Shown here: positions 5,660 through 12,732 of the stretch, piece by piece
How the letters are laid out: each line of letters begins with the position of its first letter
How positions within the stretch are numbered: the first letter of the stretch is position 1
Origin: Polynucleobacter sp.
GTDB taxonomy: Bacteria; Pseudomonadota; Gammaproteobacteria; Burkholderiales; Burkholderiaceae
Direction: 5' to 3'
DNA length: 12,732 nt
Assembly: GCA_023253245.1 (NCBI GenBank)
Contig: JALRHB010000027.1
Coordinates: 1 to 12,732, forward strand
Made by a program: the position numbers and the translations under genes
Notes under the pieces: model-generated
The model's input: only the letters and a program-made list of their open reading frames with translations
Told to the model about the DNA's origin: nothing
Databases searched by the model: none

Positions 5660-7489
5660 CTAACTAAAGAATTCTTTTGCCAAAGCGATTTGCTCTGCCT
5701 TAACAAAAGCAGGCGCATGGCCTACTCCAGGTATTTCAATACTTCGAATGTGGGGGTTTAGTTTGCACATCTCTGCGACGGTTTTTGCAGACAACAAATC
5801 AGATTCAGCGCCACGCACCACTAACATCGGAATATGGATCTGCTTAAAGGCATGCCACATTGCCATCTCACCAGCTTTAGCCATAATGGGATTTACAGAT
5901 GCAAAAGGTACTGAAATATCAGGGTCGTAATGCAGCCCCCAGACGCCTGCTTTTTGAGTCAGCATTGGGCCGTTATAAATTTCCCACTCTTGTGGAGTGT
6001 GCGGCCCAAAAGAGGCGCATATCTCATTGAGTCTTTGAAGAGCCCCAGAGCGCTCAGCAAAGGAAAAAGGCTGTCCAACGTAAGAGCCAAGACGCTTAAT
6101 CGCTTCAGACTCAATTCTGGGGCCAATATCATTTAAAAGCATCCGCTTGATCGGATTATTTGGCATAGATGCATAAACCATTCCAATCAATCCCCCCATC
6201 GAGGTGCCAAACCAATCTACCTGATTTGCGCCTAGCTTTTTAATCAAGCAAGCCATATCTGCAACATACTGGGGAACTGCATATAACATAGGGTTTTTCA
6301 ACCAATCAGAATCACCCCGCCCAACAACATCGGGGCACACGACATAAAAGTCTTCACACATCGCTTGGGCCAATGTTCTGAAATCGCTCCCGCGCCTTGT
6401 CAGTCCATGCACGCAAACGAGCACCTTTGAATTAGTAGGGTCGCCCCAAACATGGTAGGCCATCCGATGAGGGCCATCTGGACTTGTGCACTCTACGTAA
6501 AAAGTATCGCCTTGATGCTTCACTTGACTGGTATTGACCGCATTTACCTTGTCATTAAACGAGTCACCATGAGCATGCTCATCGATACCTCCAAGCACTT
6601 CAGGCTGTAATGTCACATGATCAATGCCGTGTTTATCACGCAACATTGCATTAATACGAGACATAATTTGAGGCCAGTCATTCATGTGCTCGATTTCAAT
6701 ATGACCAATAAGTGCTGGGAAGCTGGGAGTCATCTCCCAAACATGCAAATCATGAACCGCTAAAACGCCAGGAACCCTCTTAAGGTCACCGCCAACTTGT
6801 TGGTAATCAATATGAAGCGGCACACCCTCCATTAAAAAATGATAGGACTCACGCAAAATCGAAAAAGTAGATTTAAGAATAAGTAAAGAAACAAAAATAG
6901 ATAACAGCGCATCAACCGGCATCCAACCTGTGAATTGAATAACCAGACCCGCTACTAAAGCGCCAATAGATCCTAATAAGTCACCCATGACGTGTACTAA
7001 TGCAGCGCGGGTATTTACACTCTTCTTATCGTGAGATAACACCCACGCTACGATGATGTTCATCAGCAAACCAACGGCAGCAACTACAGTAACTGTCAAA
7101 CCATCTACATGGTGCGGAATAAAAAACCGGGTTGATGCTTCAATCACGATCCAAGCGACTAGACCAAGCATCGCAATACCGTTTACAAAAGCCGCTAGCG
7201 CTTCTGCGCGACCAAACCCAAACGAGTGTCTGGCGGTTGGTGGACGTCTTGCAATAAATTGAGCCAAGAGCGCCAGACCAAGCGCCGCAGAATCTGTCAC
7301 CATGTGACCAGCATCGGATAATAATGCCAAAGATCCTGCAAAATAAGCCGCAGCCAGCTCTACCCCAGAAAATCCTAGGGTAAGAACTAAAGCAATGAGC
7401 AATAAATTTTGATTGGCAACTTCTTTGCGATGCGAGTGTTTAGCATCTCCTTTTTTATGGGCATGCAGGGAAAGATCTTCGGCACTCAT
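5660..7489 (-). CDS. Cation diffusion facilitator fused to an alpha/beta hydrolase
   Basis: One uninterrupted 609-residue frame carries two unrelated proteins. Residues 1-295 are a CDF metal/proton antiporter of the CzcD/ZitB type. It has a His-rich N-terminus (HAHKKGDAKHSH), about six membrane segments, metal-site motifs H62xxxD66 and H166xxxD170, and a cytoplasmic C-terminal domain (VPGVLAVHDLHVWEM) ending at HVTLQPEV. It would export Zn2+, Co2+ or a similar ion. Residues 325-609 are a full alpha/beta hydrolase: oxyanion region VCVHGLTRRG, nucleophile Ser430 in GTSMGG, Asp564 in RGAESDLL and His591 in GVGHAPAF. Its substrate cannot be read from sequence. A linker of about 30 residues (with HAHGDS) joins them. 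There is no internal ATG at the junction, only a GTG at 6523 without a clear ribosome binding site. The start at 7489 also lacks one and lies 14 bases after a terminator. It may be a true fusion or two genes joined by an indel. Confidence 0.82.
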   Translation of the reverse strand: MSAEDLSLHAHKKGDAKHSHRKEVANQNLLLIALVLTLGFSGVELAAAYFAGSLALLSDAGHMVTDSAALGLALLAQFIARRPPTARHSFGFGRAEALAAFVNGIAMLGLVAWIVIEASTRFFIPHHVDGLTVTVVAAVGLLMNIIVAWVLSHDKKSVNTRAALVHVMGDLLGSIGALVAGLVIQFTGWMPVDALLSIFVSLLILKSTFSILRESYHFLMEGVPLHIDYQQVGGDLKRVPGVLAVHDLHVWEMTPSFPALIGHIEIEHMNDWPQIMSRINAMLRDKHGIDHVTLQPEVLGGIDEHAHGDSFNDKVNAVNTSQVKHQGDTFYVECTSPDGPHRMAYHVWGDPTNSKVLVCVHGLTRRGSDFRTLAQAMCEDFYVVCPDVVGRGDSDWLKNPMLYAVPQYVADMACLIKKLGANQVDWFGTSMGGLIGMVYASMPNNPIKRMLLNDIGPRIESEAIKRLGSYVGQPFSFAERSGALQRLNEICASFGPHTPQEWEIYNGPMLTQKAGVWGLHYDPDISVPFASVNPIMAKAGEMAMWHAFKQIHIPMLVVRGAESDLLSAKTVAEMCKLNPHIRSIEIPGVGHAPAFVKAEQIALAKEFFS

Positions 7490-7503
7490 AAAGAAATCGT
7501 CAG

Positions 7504-7537
7504 AAAAAATAATGGGGTCATGTTGACCCCATTATTT
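7504..7537 (-). terminator. Rho-independent terminator after scoB
   Basis: A perfect 14-bp inverted repeat, arms 7507-7520 and 7524-7537 with a 3-base loop (core AATGGGGTCA/TGACCCCATT), is followed on the minus strand by a run of T (arm end plus 7506-7504). It lies 19 bases after the scoB stop. The plus-strand side has a weaker T-run. It ends only about 14 bases before the start of the CDF-hydrolase ORF, so it could also act as an attenuator for downstream genes if their promoter is upstream of it. Confidence 0.9.
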
Positions 7538-7556
7538 CACTATCTCAGGCAAAGGG

Positions 7557-8207
7557 TTAAAAACTGCTTGTATCAACAGGAGCGCCCGTTTTAGCAATCA
7601 CCTCTTCTTTTGTTACTCCTGGGGCTAATTCCACCAACTTCAAGCCTTTTGGCGTAATATCTAATACACAAAGGTCGGTAATGATGCGGCTAATTACACC
7701 TACCCCAGTTAAAGGAAGGGTGCATTTAGGTAAGATTTTCAATTCTTCAGTGCCATCTTTTTTCTTGGCAACATGCTCCATTAGCACTACCACGTGCTTC
7801 ACACCCGCCACTAAGTCCATAGCACCGCCCATTCCCTTGACCATCTTTCCAGGGATCATCCAGTTAGCTAAATCTCCATGCTCACTAACTTGCATTGCCC
7901 CTAAGATTGCAATATTAATTTTTCCACCGCGTATCATTCCGAATGAATCTGCAGAAGAAAAAATAGAGGAGCCCGGCAAAGTTGTGACTGTCTGTTTGCC
8001 AGCGTTGATCAAATCAGCATCGATGGTTTCTTCAGTTGGAAATGGCCCAATACCTAATAGGCCATTTTCAGATTGAAGCCATACTTCCATTCCCTCTGGC
8101 ACATGATTAGCCACTAAGGTAGGCATACCAATGCCTAAATTAACGTAGTAACCGTCTTTTAATTCTTTGGCTGCGCGTGCTGCCATTTCATCTCTATTCC
8201 AAGGCAT
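7557..8207 (-). CDS. scoB: 3-oxoacid CoA-transferase subunit B
   Basis: The 216-residue product is the beta subunit of succinyl-CoA:3-ketoacid CoA-transferase, which moves CoA between succinyl-CoA and acetoacetate in ketone-body, amino-acid and fatty-acid metabolism. The N-terminus (MPWNRDEMAARAAKELKDG) and NLGIGMPTLVANHVP are typical. The SENGLLGIGPFP motif carries Glu47, the family's catalytic glutamate that forms the CoA thioester. GGAMDLVAGVKHVVVLMEHVAK is also conserved, and length is normal. The ATG at 8207 has TAGGAAG about 6 bases upstream. It follows scoA by 38 bases and forms a two-gene operon with it, ended by the terminator at 7504-7537. The motif set is shared with 3-oxoadipate (PcaJ) and acetoacetate (AtoA) CoA-transferases, so substrate preference is not certain; no aromatic-pathway genes are nearby. 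Confidence 0.93.
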   Translation of the reverse strand: MPWNRDEMAARAAKELKDGYYVNLGIGMPTLVANHVPEGMEVWLQSENGLLGIGPFPTEETIDADLINAGKQTVTTLPGSSIFSSADSFGMIRGGKINIAILGAMQVSEHGDLANWMIPGKMVKGMGGAMDLVAGVKHVVVLMEHVAKKKDGTEELKILPKCTLPLTGVGVISRIITDLCVLDITPKGLKLVELAPGVTKEEVIAKTGAPVDTSSF

Positions 8208-8245
8208 GTCAATCTTCCTAAATATTCTGTTCAGTTGGCTGGTAG

Positions 8246-8944
8246 TTAAGCTGCGGATAAGGTGCGTTGCTCAATACGCTTTTCTGGCGTGGTATTGAGC
8301 ACTAGGCGATGCACATAAATGCCTGGCGTATGAATTTCATCAGGATCTAACTCGCCGTTTTCCACGATTTCTTCCACTTCTGCAACAGTAATCTTGCCGG
8401 CCATTGCCACTACTGGATTAAAGTTACGAGCGGTATAGCGGTAAATCAAATTACCAGACTTATCTGCCTTCCATGCTTTCACTAAAGAGATGTCAGAAAC
8501 GATGGAGCGCTCCATAATATATTTTTCACCATCAAATTCCTTTTCTTCCTTACCTTCTGCAACTAATGTGCCCACACCAGTTTTGGTATAGAAAGCGGGA
8601 ATACCGCAACCGCCTGCACGTAATTTTTCCGCTAAGGTGCCTTGAGGAGTAAATTCCAATTCCAATTCGCCAGCTAAGAACTGACGCTCGAACTCTTTGT
8701 TTTCTCCAACATAAGAGGCAACCATCTTTTTCACTTGGCGAGAATTTAATAGCAGCCCTAAGCCAAAACCATCTACACCCGCATTATTTGCAATTGCGGT
8801 TAAGTTTTGAGCTCCCAGATCTTTTACTGCCTGAATTAAGGCCTCAGGAATTCCGCAAAGACCAAAACCGCCTACAGCGATCTTTTGTCCATCTTTTAAG
8901 ATATCCCGCAGGGCATCAACCGCTGATGGGTAAGTTTTATTCAT
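8246..8944 (-). CDS. scoA: 3-oxoacid CoA-transferase subunit A
   Basis: The 232-residue product is the alpha subunit that pairs with ScoB. It has the CoA-binding GGFGLCGIPEAL motif (residues 25-36), NNAGVDGFGLGLLL, and the conserved middle section GELELEFTPQGTLAEKLRAGGCGIPAFYT. RSIVSDISLVKAWKADKSGNLIYRYTARNFNPVVA follows, all characteristic of bacterial SCOT alpha subunits (usual length about 230-235). The ATG at 8944 is preceded by AGGA about 8 bases upstream. It is the first gene of the scoA-scoB pair and is divergent from the ETF-QO gene, sharing a 210-bp promoter region. PcaI or AtoD identity is possible, but the sequence reads best as ScoA. Together with ETF-QO it points to acyl-CoA and ketoacid degradation. 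Confidence 0.93.
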   Translation of the reverse strand: MNKTYPSAVDALRDILKDGQKIAVGGFGLCGIPEALIQAVKDLGAQNLTAIANNAGVDGFGLGLLLNSRQVKKMVASYVGENKEFERQFLAGELELEFTPQGTLAEKLRAGGCGIPAFYTKTGVGTLVAEGKEEKEFDGEKYIMERSIVSDISLVKAWKADKSGNLIYRYTARNFNPVVAMAGKITVAEVEEIVENGELDPDEIHTPGIYVHRLVLNTTPEKRIEQRTLSAA

Positions 8945-9154
8945 ACATTTGTCCTAATATGATTGCCAAAAAGGGTAAAAAAGTAATCATAACGCCTTAG
9001 GCGAGTGAACCTTTAGCCACTGGGCGTAACAGCGATTTATGGCGCTTAGCTCTAAACTAATAAGATGCTTGCCCTCATTAAATATCTTTGTAGTGCTAGA
9101 AATTGTCGAAAATAGGGAAAGCAGTCAATTTTTAAGAAATCTCGGAGAAATACA
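8945..9154. promoter_or_regulatory. Divergent intergenic region between scoA and the ETF-QO gene
   Basis: This 210-bp AT-rich gap must hold promoters for both directions. On the minus strand a TATGAT (8991-8986) could be the -10 of scoA, but no good -35 lies 16-18 bases upstream of it. Two symmetric elements stand out: the 11-bp palindrome CGCCTTAGGCG (8993-9003), and the inverted repeat TATGATT/AATCATA (8958-8964 and 8985-8991). They sit next to each other near the scoA side and could be a regulator's operator. On the plus strand I see no convincing promoter for ETF-QO, only its ribosome binding site GGAG 7 bases before the ATG at 9155. Operator function is inference. Confidence 0.4.
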
Positions 9155-10825
9155 ATGAATTCCCAGGAATTGCTAGAACAGTTTGGGCCCAGAGAATCGA
9201 TGGACTATGACCTAGTCATTGTTGGGGGTGGTCCAGCTGGGCTATCAGCAGCCATTAGAGCCAAGCAACTTGCCAATGAATCTGGTCATGACATAAGCGT
9301 CTGTGTTTTAGAAAAAGGCTCTGAAATCGGCGCCCACATTCTCTCTGGTGCCGTGATGGACCCCAAAGCACTCGCTGAACTATTTCCCAACTGGAAAGAA
9401 TTGGGTGCGCCACTGGAAACTGAGGTTACCCAAGATCAATTTCTGTTTTTGACTAAAGATAATTCTTACCAAGTCCCTAACTGGATGCTCCCCCACTGCT
9501 TCAAAAATGAAGGCAATTACATTGTTAGTCTGGCAAATGTGACTCGCTGGCTTGGTCAACAGGCTGAAAATCTTGGCGTTGAAATTTTCCCCGGCTTTCC
9601 TGCTGCGGAAATTTTATATAACGAGCAAGGTGCTGTTTGTGGGGTGATTACTGGATCAATGGGTCTGGATAAAGAAGGCAACCCAACCGATCAGTTTCAA
9701 CTCGGTATGGAACTACGCGCTAAATACACCCTATTTGCCGAAGGCTCACGCGGACATTTAGGTAAACAACTCATCTCAAAATTTTCCCTGGACAAAGATG
9801 CAGACCCCCAAAGTTATGGCATTGGTATTAAAGAACTATGGGAGGTAGAGCCTTCAAAGAGTAAACCTGGTCTCGTTGTTCACACGGCAGGCTGGCCATT
9901 GGAGAGTGATACCTATGGCGGATCTTTTCTCTATCACCTTGGCGATAATTTAGTTGCCGTTGGTTTGGTTGTTGGCCTCTCTTATAAGAACCCCTACCTC
10001 TCCCCCTTTGAAGAATTTCAACGCTATAAATTGCATCCCAAGATTAAAGAAACTTTTGAAGGCGGAAAGCGCATCGCCTATGGGGCACGCGCCCTCACTG
10101 CTGGCGGCTTAAATAGCTTACCCAAAATAGTCTTTCCAGGTGGAGCCTTGATCGGCTGTGATGCAGGCTTCTTAAATGCTTCTCGCATCAAAGGCAGTCA
10201 CGCTGCAATCAAGAGCGGCATGCTCGCTGCCCAAGCTGCAGTGGAGGCTCTCAATGAAAATCGCTCAGTAGACATCCTAGCTGCCTACCCTAATGCATTT
10301 AAAAATAGTTGGCTCTACACCGAACTTAATCAAGCACGCAATTTCAAGCCTTGGATGTCCAAAGGCCTGTATCTTGGAACGGTCATGGTAGGTTTAGAGC
10401 AAAAACTATTGGGTGGCAATATGCCGTGGACCGTGCATTTAAAACATGCTGATCACGAATGCTTGGAGCCTGCATCCCAACATCAACCTATCGACTACCC
10501 CAAACCAGATGGCAAAATAACTTTTGATCGACTCTCATCGGTATTTATTTCAAATACCAACCATACTGAGAACCAGCCAGTGCATTTGACATTGAAAAAC
10601 GCCTCGGTGCCAGTGAACGTTAATCTTAAAACCTATGCAGGCCCAGAGCAGCGTTATTGCCCTGCTGGCGTCTATGAATATGTCGAGAAAGATGGCAAAC
10701 CATCGCTCCAGATTAATTCTCAAAACTGCGTCCATTGCAAAACCTGTGACATTAAAGATCCTAGCCAAAATATCATCTGGATCACTCCAGAAGGTGGTGG
10801 TGGCCCCAATTACGCCTCTATGTAA
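9155..10825 (+). CDS. Electron-transfer flavoprotein:ubiquinone oxidoreductase
   Basis: ETF-QO passes electrons from reduced electron-transfer flavoprotein, loaded by acyl-CoA and other dehydrogenases, to ubiquinone at the inner membrane. The 556-residue product has an FAD dinucleotide motif near the N-terminus (DLVIVGGGPAGLSAA, about 19-33), EKGSEIGAHILSGAVMDP, and the quinone/membrane-associated middle region including GARALTAGGLNSLPKIVFPGG. At the C-terminus there is a [4Fe-4S] ferredoxin-like domain with Cys502 (YCPAGVYEY) and Cys525, Cys528 and Cys531 in CVHCKTCDIKDP. It ends in the typical TPEGGGGPNYASM. All four cluster ligands are present and the length matches bacterial family members (about 550-560). 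The ATG at 9155 has GGAG 7 bases upstream. It is the only plus-strand gene here. It is divergent from scoAB, consistent with a shared catabolic role, and converges on the MFS gene with a 4-base gap. Confidence 0.97.
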   Translation: MNSQELLEQFGPRESMDYDLVIVGGGPAGLSAAIRAKQLANESGHDISVCVLEKGSEIGAHILSGAVMDPKALAELFPNWKELGAPLETEVTQDQFLFLTKDNSYQVPNWMLPHCFKNEGNYIVSLANVTRWLGQQAENLGVEIFPGFPAAEILYNEQGAVCGVITGSMGLDKEGNPTDQFQLGMELRAKYTLFAEGSRGHLGKQLISKFSLDKDADPQSYGIGIKELWEVEPSKSKPGLVVHTAGWPLESDTYGGSFLYHLGDNLVAVGLVVGLSYKNPYLSPFEEFQRYKLHPKIKETFEGGKRIAYGARALTAGGLNSLPKIVFPGGALIGCDAGFLNASRIKGSHAAIKSGMLAAQAAVEALNENRSVDILAAYPNAFKNSWLYTELNQARNFKPWMSKGLYLGTVMVGLEQKLLGGNMPWTVHLKHADHECLEPASQHQPIDYPKPDGKITFDRLSSVFISNTNHTENQPVHLTLKNASVPVNVNLKTYAGPEQRYCPAGVYEYVEKDGKPSLQINSQNCVHCKTCDIKDPSQNIIWITPEGGGGPNYASM

Positions 10826-10829
10826 TTAA

Positions 10830-11983
10830 TCAGGCGGATTGATGGCGGGGGCGCAATTTTCCAATTGCCATACCCGCCAAGCCACATGCCAAAGCAGACA
10901 TTACAAAAACATTGCGTGGTGCTGTTGCATCCCAAAGCCATCCTGCCACAATCCCACCAAGCGTTCCGCCAAAACCATAAGATACCGTTGCCATCAAAGC
11001 CTGACCTCGCGCCTGGAGGGGTCCAGTAAACCAACGTTGCAGTAACTTAGTGGCCGCGCTGTGATGTGCAGCAAATGTGCCCGCGTGCATGATCTGAGCC
11101 AAGATCAACACTCCAGTGAGCGGAAAAAATGCAATCAAAATAAAACGAATCACGCCAATTCCAAAAGCCATTTGTAAGACCACCTCCGGATCCAAGCGAC
11201 TGAGTACCTTGCTCTGAAAATAGAAAAAAATCACTTCAGCAAAAACACCCAAAGCCCAAAAGAGGCCAATTTGAAATTTGTTATAGCCTAAGCCTGCCAA
11301 GTAAAGAGAATAAAAAACGTATAAGGCAGCGTGGGCAAAAACCATAAAAAATCCAGAGAGCAAAAACCAGCGCACGTCTGGATTGAATAAGACTACGAGC
11401 AACTCACCCTTGACCATCTTATGACGCTCTAATTTGGGCTCATGTAATTTAAAAGTAATGAACGCCAAGATAATTAATACGATTGAACCAACAATAGGAT
11501 AAAGCTCGATGCCTTTTCGCTGAAATAATTCACCAGCAAAAAGAACCATAGCGATAAAACCAATTGACCCCCATAAACGCAGGCGCCCATAACGCTTGTC
11601 AAAAGAGTTATCTTTAAAGAGTGCATGTACGGTGGCCGACTCCCCCAATGGCATTAAGCTGCTCAAAATAGTATGGAGTACAAACATCCATACAAAAAAA
11701 GCAAAATAACTTTGAAGAAAAAAAATAAAGAGAAAAATAAATGCGGCCAAACAAGCGCAAAAACGAATAAGTCCAATTCGGTCTGAAAGGTAGTCGGATA
11801 ACCATCCCCACGAAATGGGCCAACGATACGGGTAATTTGCAGCATAGACATCAAGACAGCAATCTCAATAACGCTAAACCCTCTATCTACAAAAAATAAA
11901 CTGGCAAAGGGAGATACAAGACCAACATAAGCAAAATATAAAAAGAAAAAGGACCCGAAGGCCCACCGCACAGAAGGTGTCAT
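10830..11983 (-). pseudogene. Major facilitator superfamily transporter, frameshifted
   Basis: Two frames together encode one transporter of about 384 residues with roughly 12 membrane segments. The first part (from ATG 11983) reads MTPSVRWAFGSFFFLYFAYVGLVSPF ... MLQITRIVGPF. The protein then resumes in another frame as SWGWLSDYLSDRIGLIRF and runs to the TGA at 10832-10830. The switch is near 11811-11814; one missing base there would restore a 385-codon gene (1,155 bases including stop). Without it the first frame continues as unrelated residues and stops at 11663. The WGWLSD region is the conserved loop 2-3 motif of the superfamily, and YGRLRLWGSIGFI fits the MFS_1-like/HcaT-type subgroup; the substrate is unknown. 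The gene is 28 bases after aroC with a poor ribosome binding site. The cause may be a recent mutation or a sequencing error; nothing suggests programmed frameshifting. Confidence 0.85.
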
Positions 11984-12011
11984 TTTCTTTTTCTAAATTT
12001 ATCCAGGTAAG

Positions 12012-12732
12012 TTAATCTGTAGCTGAGCCAGGTCGCGCCGCTGGAATTGGAGGTACTGCATGCTGCACATCACCACACTGAGCGCGGTGGCGCAATGCAT
12101 GATCCATCACCACCAAGGCTAGCATCGCCTCTGCAATTGGAGTTGCACGAATACCAACACAGGGATCATGTCGTCCCTTAGTTTGCACAGTAATTGGCTT
12201 GCCGTCTAAGTCAACTGATTGCTTGGGGGTCATGATGCTTGAGGTCGGCTTAATAGCAATAGAAACTCGCAAATCTTGGCCAGTGCTAATTCCGCCTAAA
12301 GTGCCGCCCGCATTATTGCTAGCGAAGCCATCTGGGAAAAGCTCATCACCGTGCTCGCTACCACGTTGCGCAACCGACTGAAAGCCAGCACCAATTTCCA
12401 CTCCCTTGACTGCATTAATACCCATCATCGCATGTGCAATATCAGCATCCAACTTATCAAAAAGGGGCTCCCCTAAGCCAATAGGGACATTGCGCGCGCG
12501 TACTTCAATTTTGGCGCCACAAGAATCCCCTGCCTTACGCAGTGCGTCCATATAGCCCTCTAATTCAGGAACAATATCCGCATTTGCTGCAAAAAAAGGA
12601 TTGGTTTCAATCAGGGCCGCATCCTGAAACGGAATCTGAATTTCGCCTAACTGACTCATATATCCATAAAACTGCGTGCCGTATTGCTCGTGCAACCACT
12701 TCTTAGCAATCGCGGCGGCAGCTACGACAGGA
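12012..12732 (-). CDS. aroC: Chorismate synthase, C-terminal part (cut by window edge)
   Basis: The frame is open to the right edge, so the N-terminal third is missing; about 239 residues are present, starting PVVAAAAIAKKWLHEQYG. Chorismate synthase converts 5-enolpyruvylshikimate-3-phosphate to chorismate with reduced FMN, the last step of the shikimate pathway leading to aromatic amino acids and folate. The conserved FASNNAGGTLGGISTGQDLRVSIAIKPTSS and the C-terminal signature TKGRHDPCVGIRATPIAEAM are both present. The family-typical GVEIGAGFQSV...GSEHGDE also appears. A TTG at 12695 is an internal codon, not the start. The C-terminal tail (RHRAQCGDVQHAVPPIPAARPGSATD) is a normal variable end. 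The MFS gene follows 28 bases downstream on the same strand. Confidence 0.96.
   Translation of the reverse strand, partial: PVVAAAAIAKKWLHEQYGTQFYGYMSQLGEIQIPFQDAALIETNPFFAANADIVPELEGYMDALRKAGDSCGAKIEVRARNVPIGLGEPLFDKLDADIAHAMMGINAVKGVEIGAGFQSVAQRGSEHGDELFPDGFASNNAGGTLGGISTGQDLRVSIAIKPTSSIMTPKQSVDLDGKPITVQTKGRHDPCVGIRATPIAEAMLALVVMDHALRHRAQCGDVQHAVPPIPAARPGSATD

Noticed and set aside
7681..8076. 131-residue plus-strand ORF opposite scoB
   Set aside because: It is a shadow of the scoB coding frame; scoB has clear family motifs and this frame has none.
10853..10868. Inverted repeat GCAATT-TTCC-AATTGC just past the ETF-QO stop, as a terminator
   Set aside because: The stem is only 6 AT-rich pairs, no T-run follows on either strand, and it lies inside the MFS coding sequence.
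11694..11737. Long A-rich tracts, considered as a curved-DNA or regulatory element
   Set aside because: On the minus strand they are Phe/Leu codons of a transmembrane helix of the MFS transporter.
12693..12695. TTG as the start of chorismate synthase
   Set aside because: The conserved protein continues upstream (PVVAAAAIAKKW) to the window edge, so the gene is truncated by the window, not short.

Overview
The window looks like a chromosomal segment from a betaproteobacterium of the Burkholderiaceae. Polynucleobacter or a close relative is the best guess. The reasons are a base composition in the mid-40s % GC by eye, protein sequences of betaproteobacterial type (IF3, L20, RelA, ScoA/ScoB, ETF-QO), and the gene order relA - tRNA-Val - thrS - infC - rpmI - rplT - pheS. 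The genus call is from memory of these proteins, not from a search. I see no phage, plasmid, IS or CRISPR sequence. Most of the window is core metabolism and translation.

Layout in minus-strand transcription order, from high to low coordinates. Positions 12732-12012 are the C-terminal part of chorismate synthase (aroC, cut by the window edge). Next, at 11983-10830, is an MFS transporter gene broken by a one-base frameshift near 11812. It converges, with only 4 bases between stop codons, on the only plus-strand gene, electron-transfer flavoprotein:ubiquinone oxidoreductase (9155-10825). A 210-bp divergent intergenic region (8945-9154) separates that gene from scoA-scoB, the two subunits of a 3-oxoacid CoA-transferase (8944-7557), which end in a strong hairpin terminator. 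Then come an unusual 609-residue ORF joining a cation diffusion facilitator to an alpha/beta hydrolase (7489-5660), relA (5645-3606) and tRNA-Val(GAC) with an encoded CCA (3587-3511), closed by a second strong terminator. The translation operon follows: thrS (3397-1475), infC (about 1432-908), rpmI (768-571), rplT (544-179) and the start of pheS (149 to the window edge).

How the parts work together. The left half is a translation and starvation-response cluster: two aminoacyl-tRNA synthetases, initiation factor 3, ribosomal proteins L35 and L20, one tRNA, and the (p)ppGpp synthetase that senses uncharged tRNA on the ribosome. The right half is acyl-CoA and electron-transfer metabolism: ScoAB moves CoA between succinate and acetoacetate, and ETF-QO passes electrons from acyl-CoA dehydrogenases to the quinone pool.

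I did not find a wholly new system. The most interesting signals are these: (1) the CDF-hydrolase fusion, placed just after a terminator and lacking a clear ribosome binding site; (2) infC has no ATG or GTG start, probably begins at ATC, and is preceded by a 9-codon mini-ORF that ends 5 bases upstream; (3) a hairpin-rich infC-rpmI spacer that could hide the rpmI ribosome binding site, a candidate L20 autoregulatory element; (4) nested inverted repeats just before pheS; (5) the frameshifted MFS gene.
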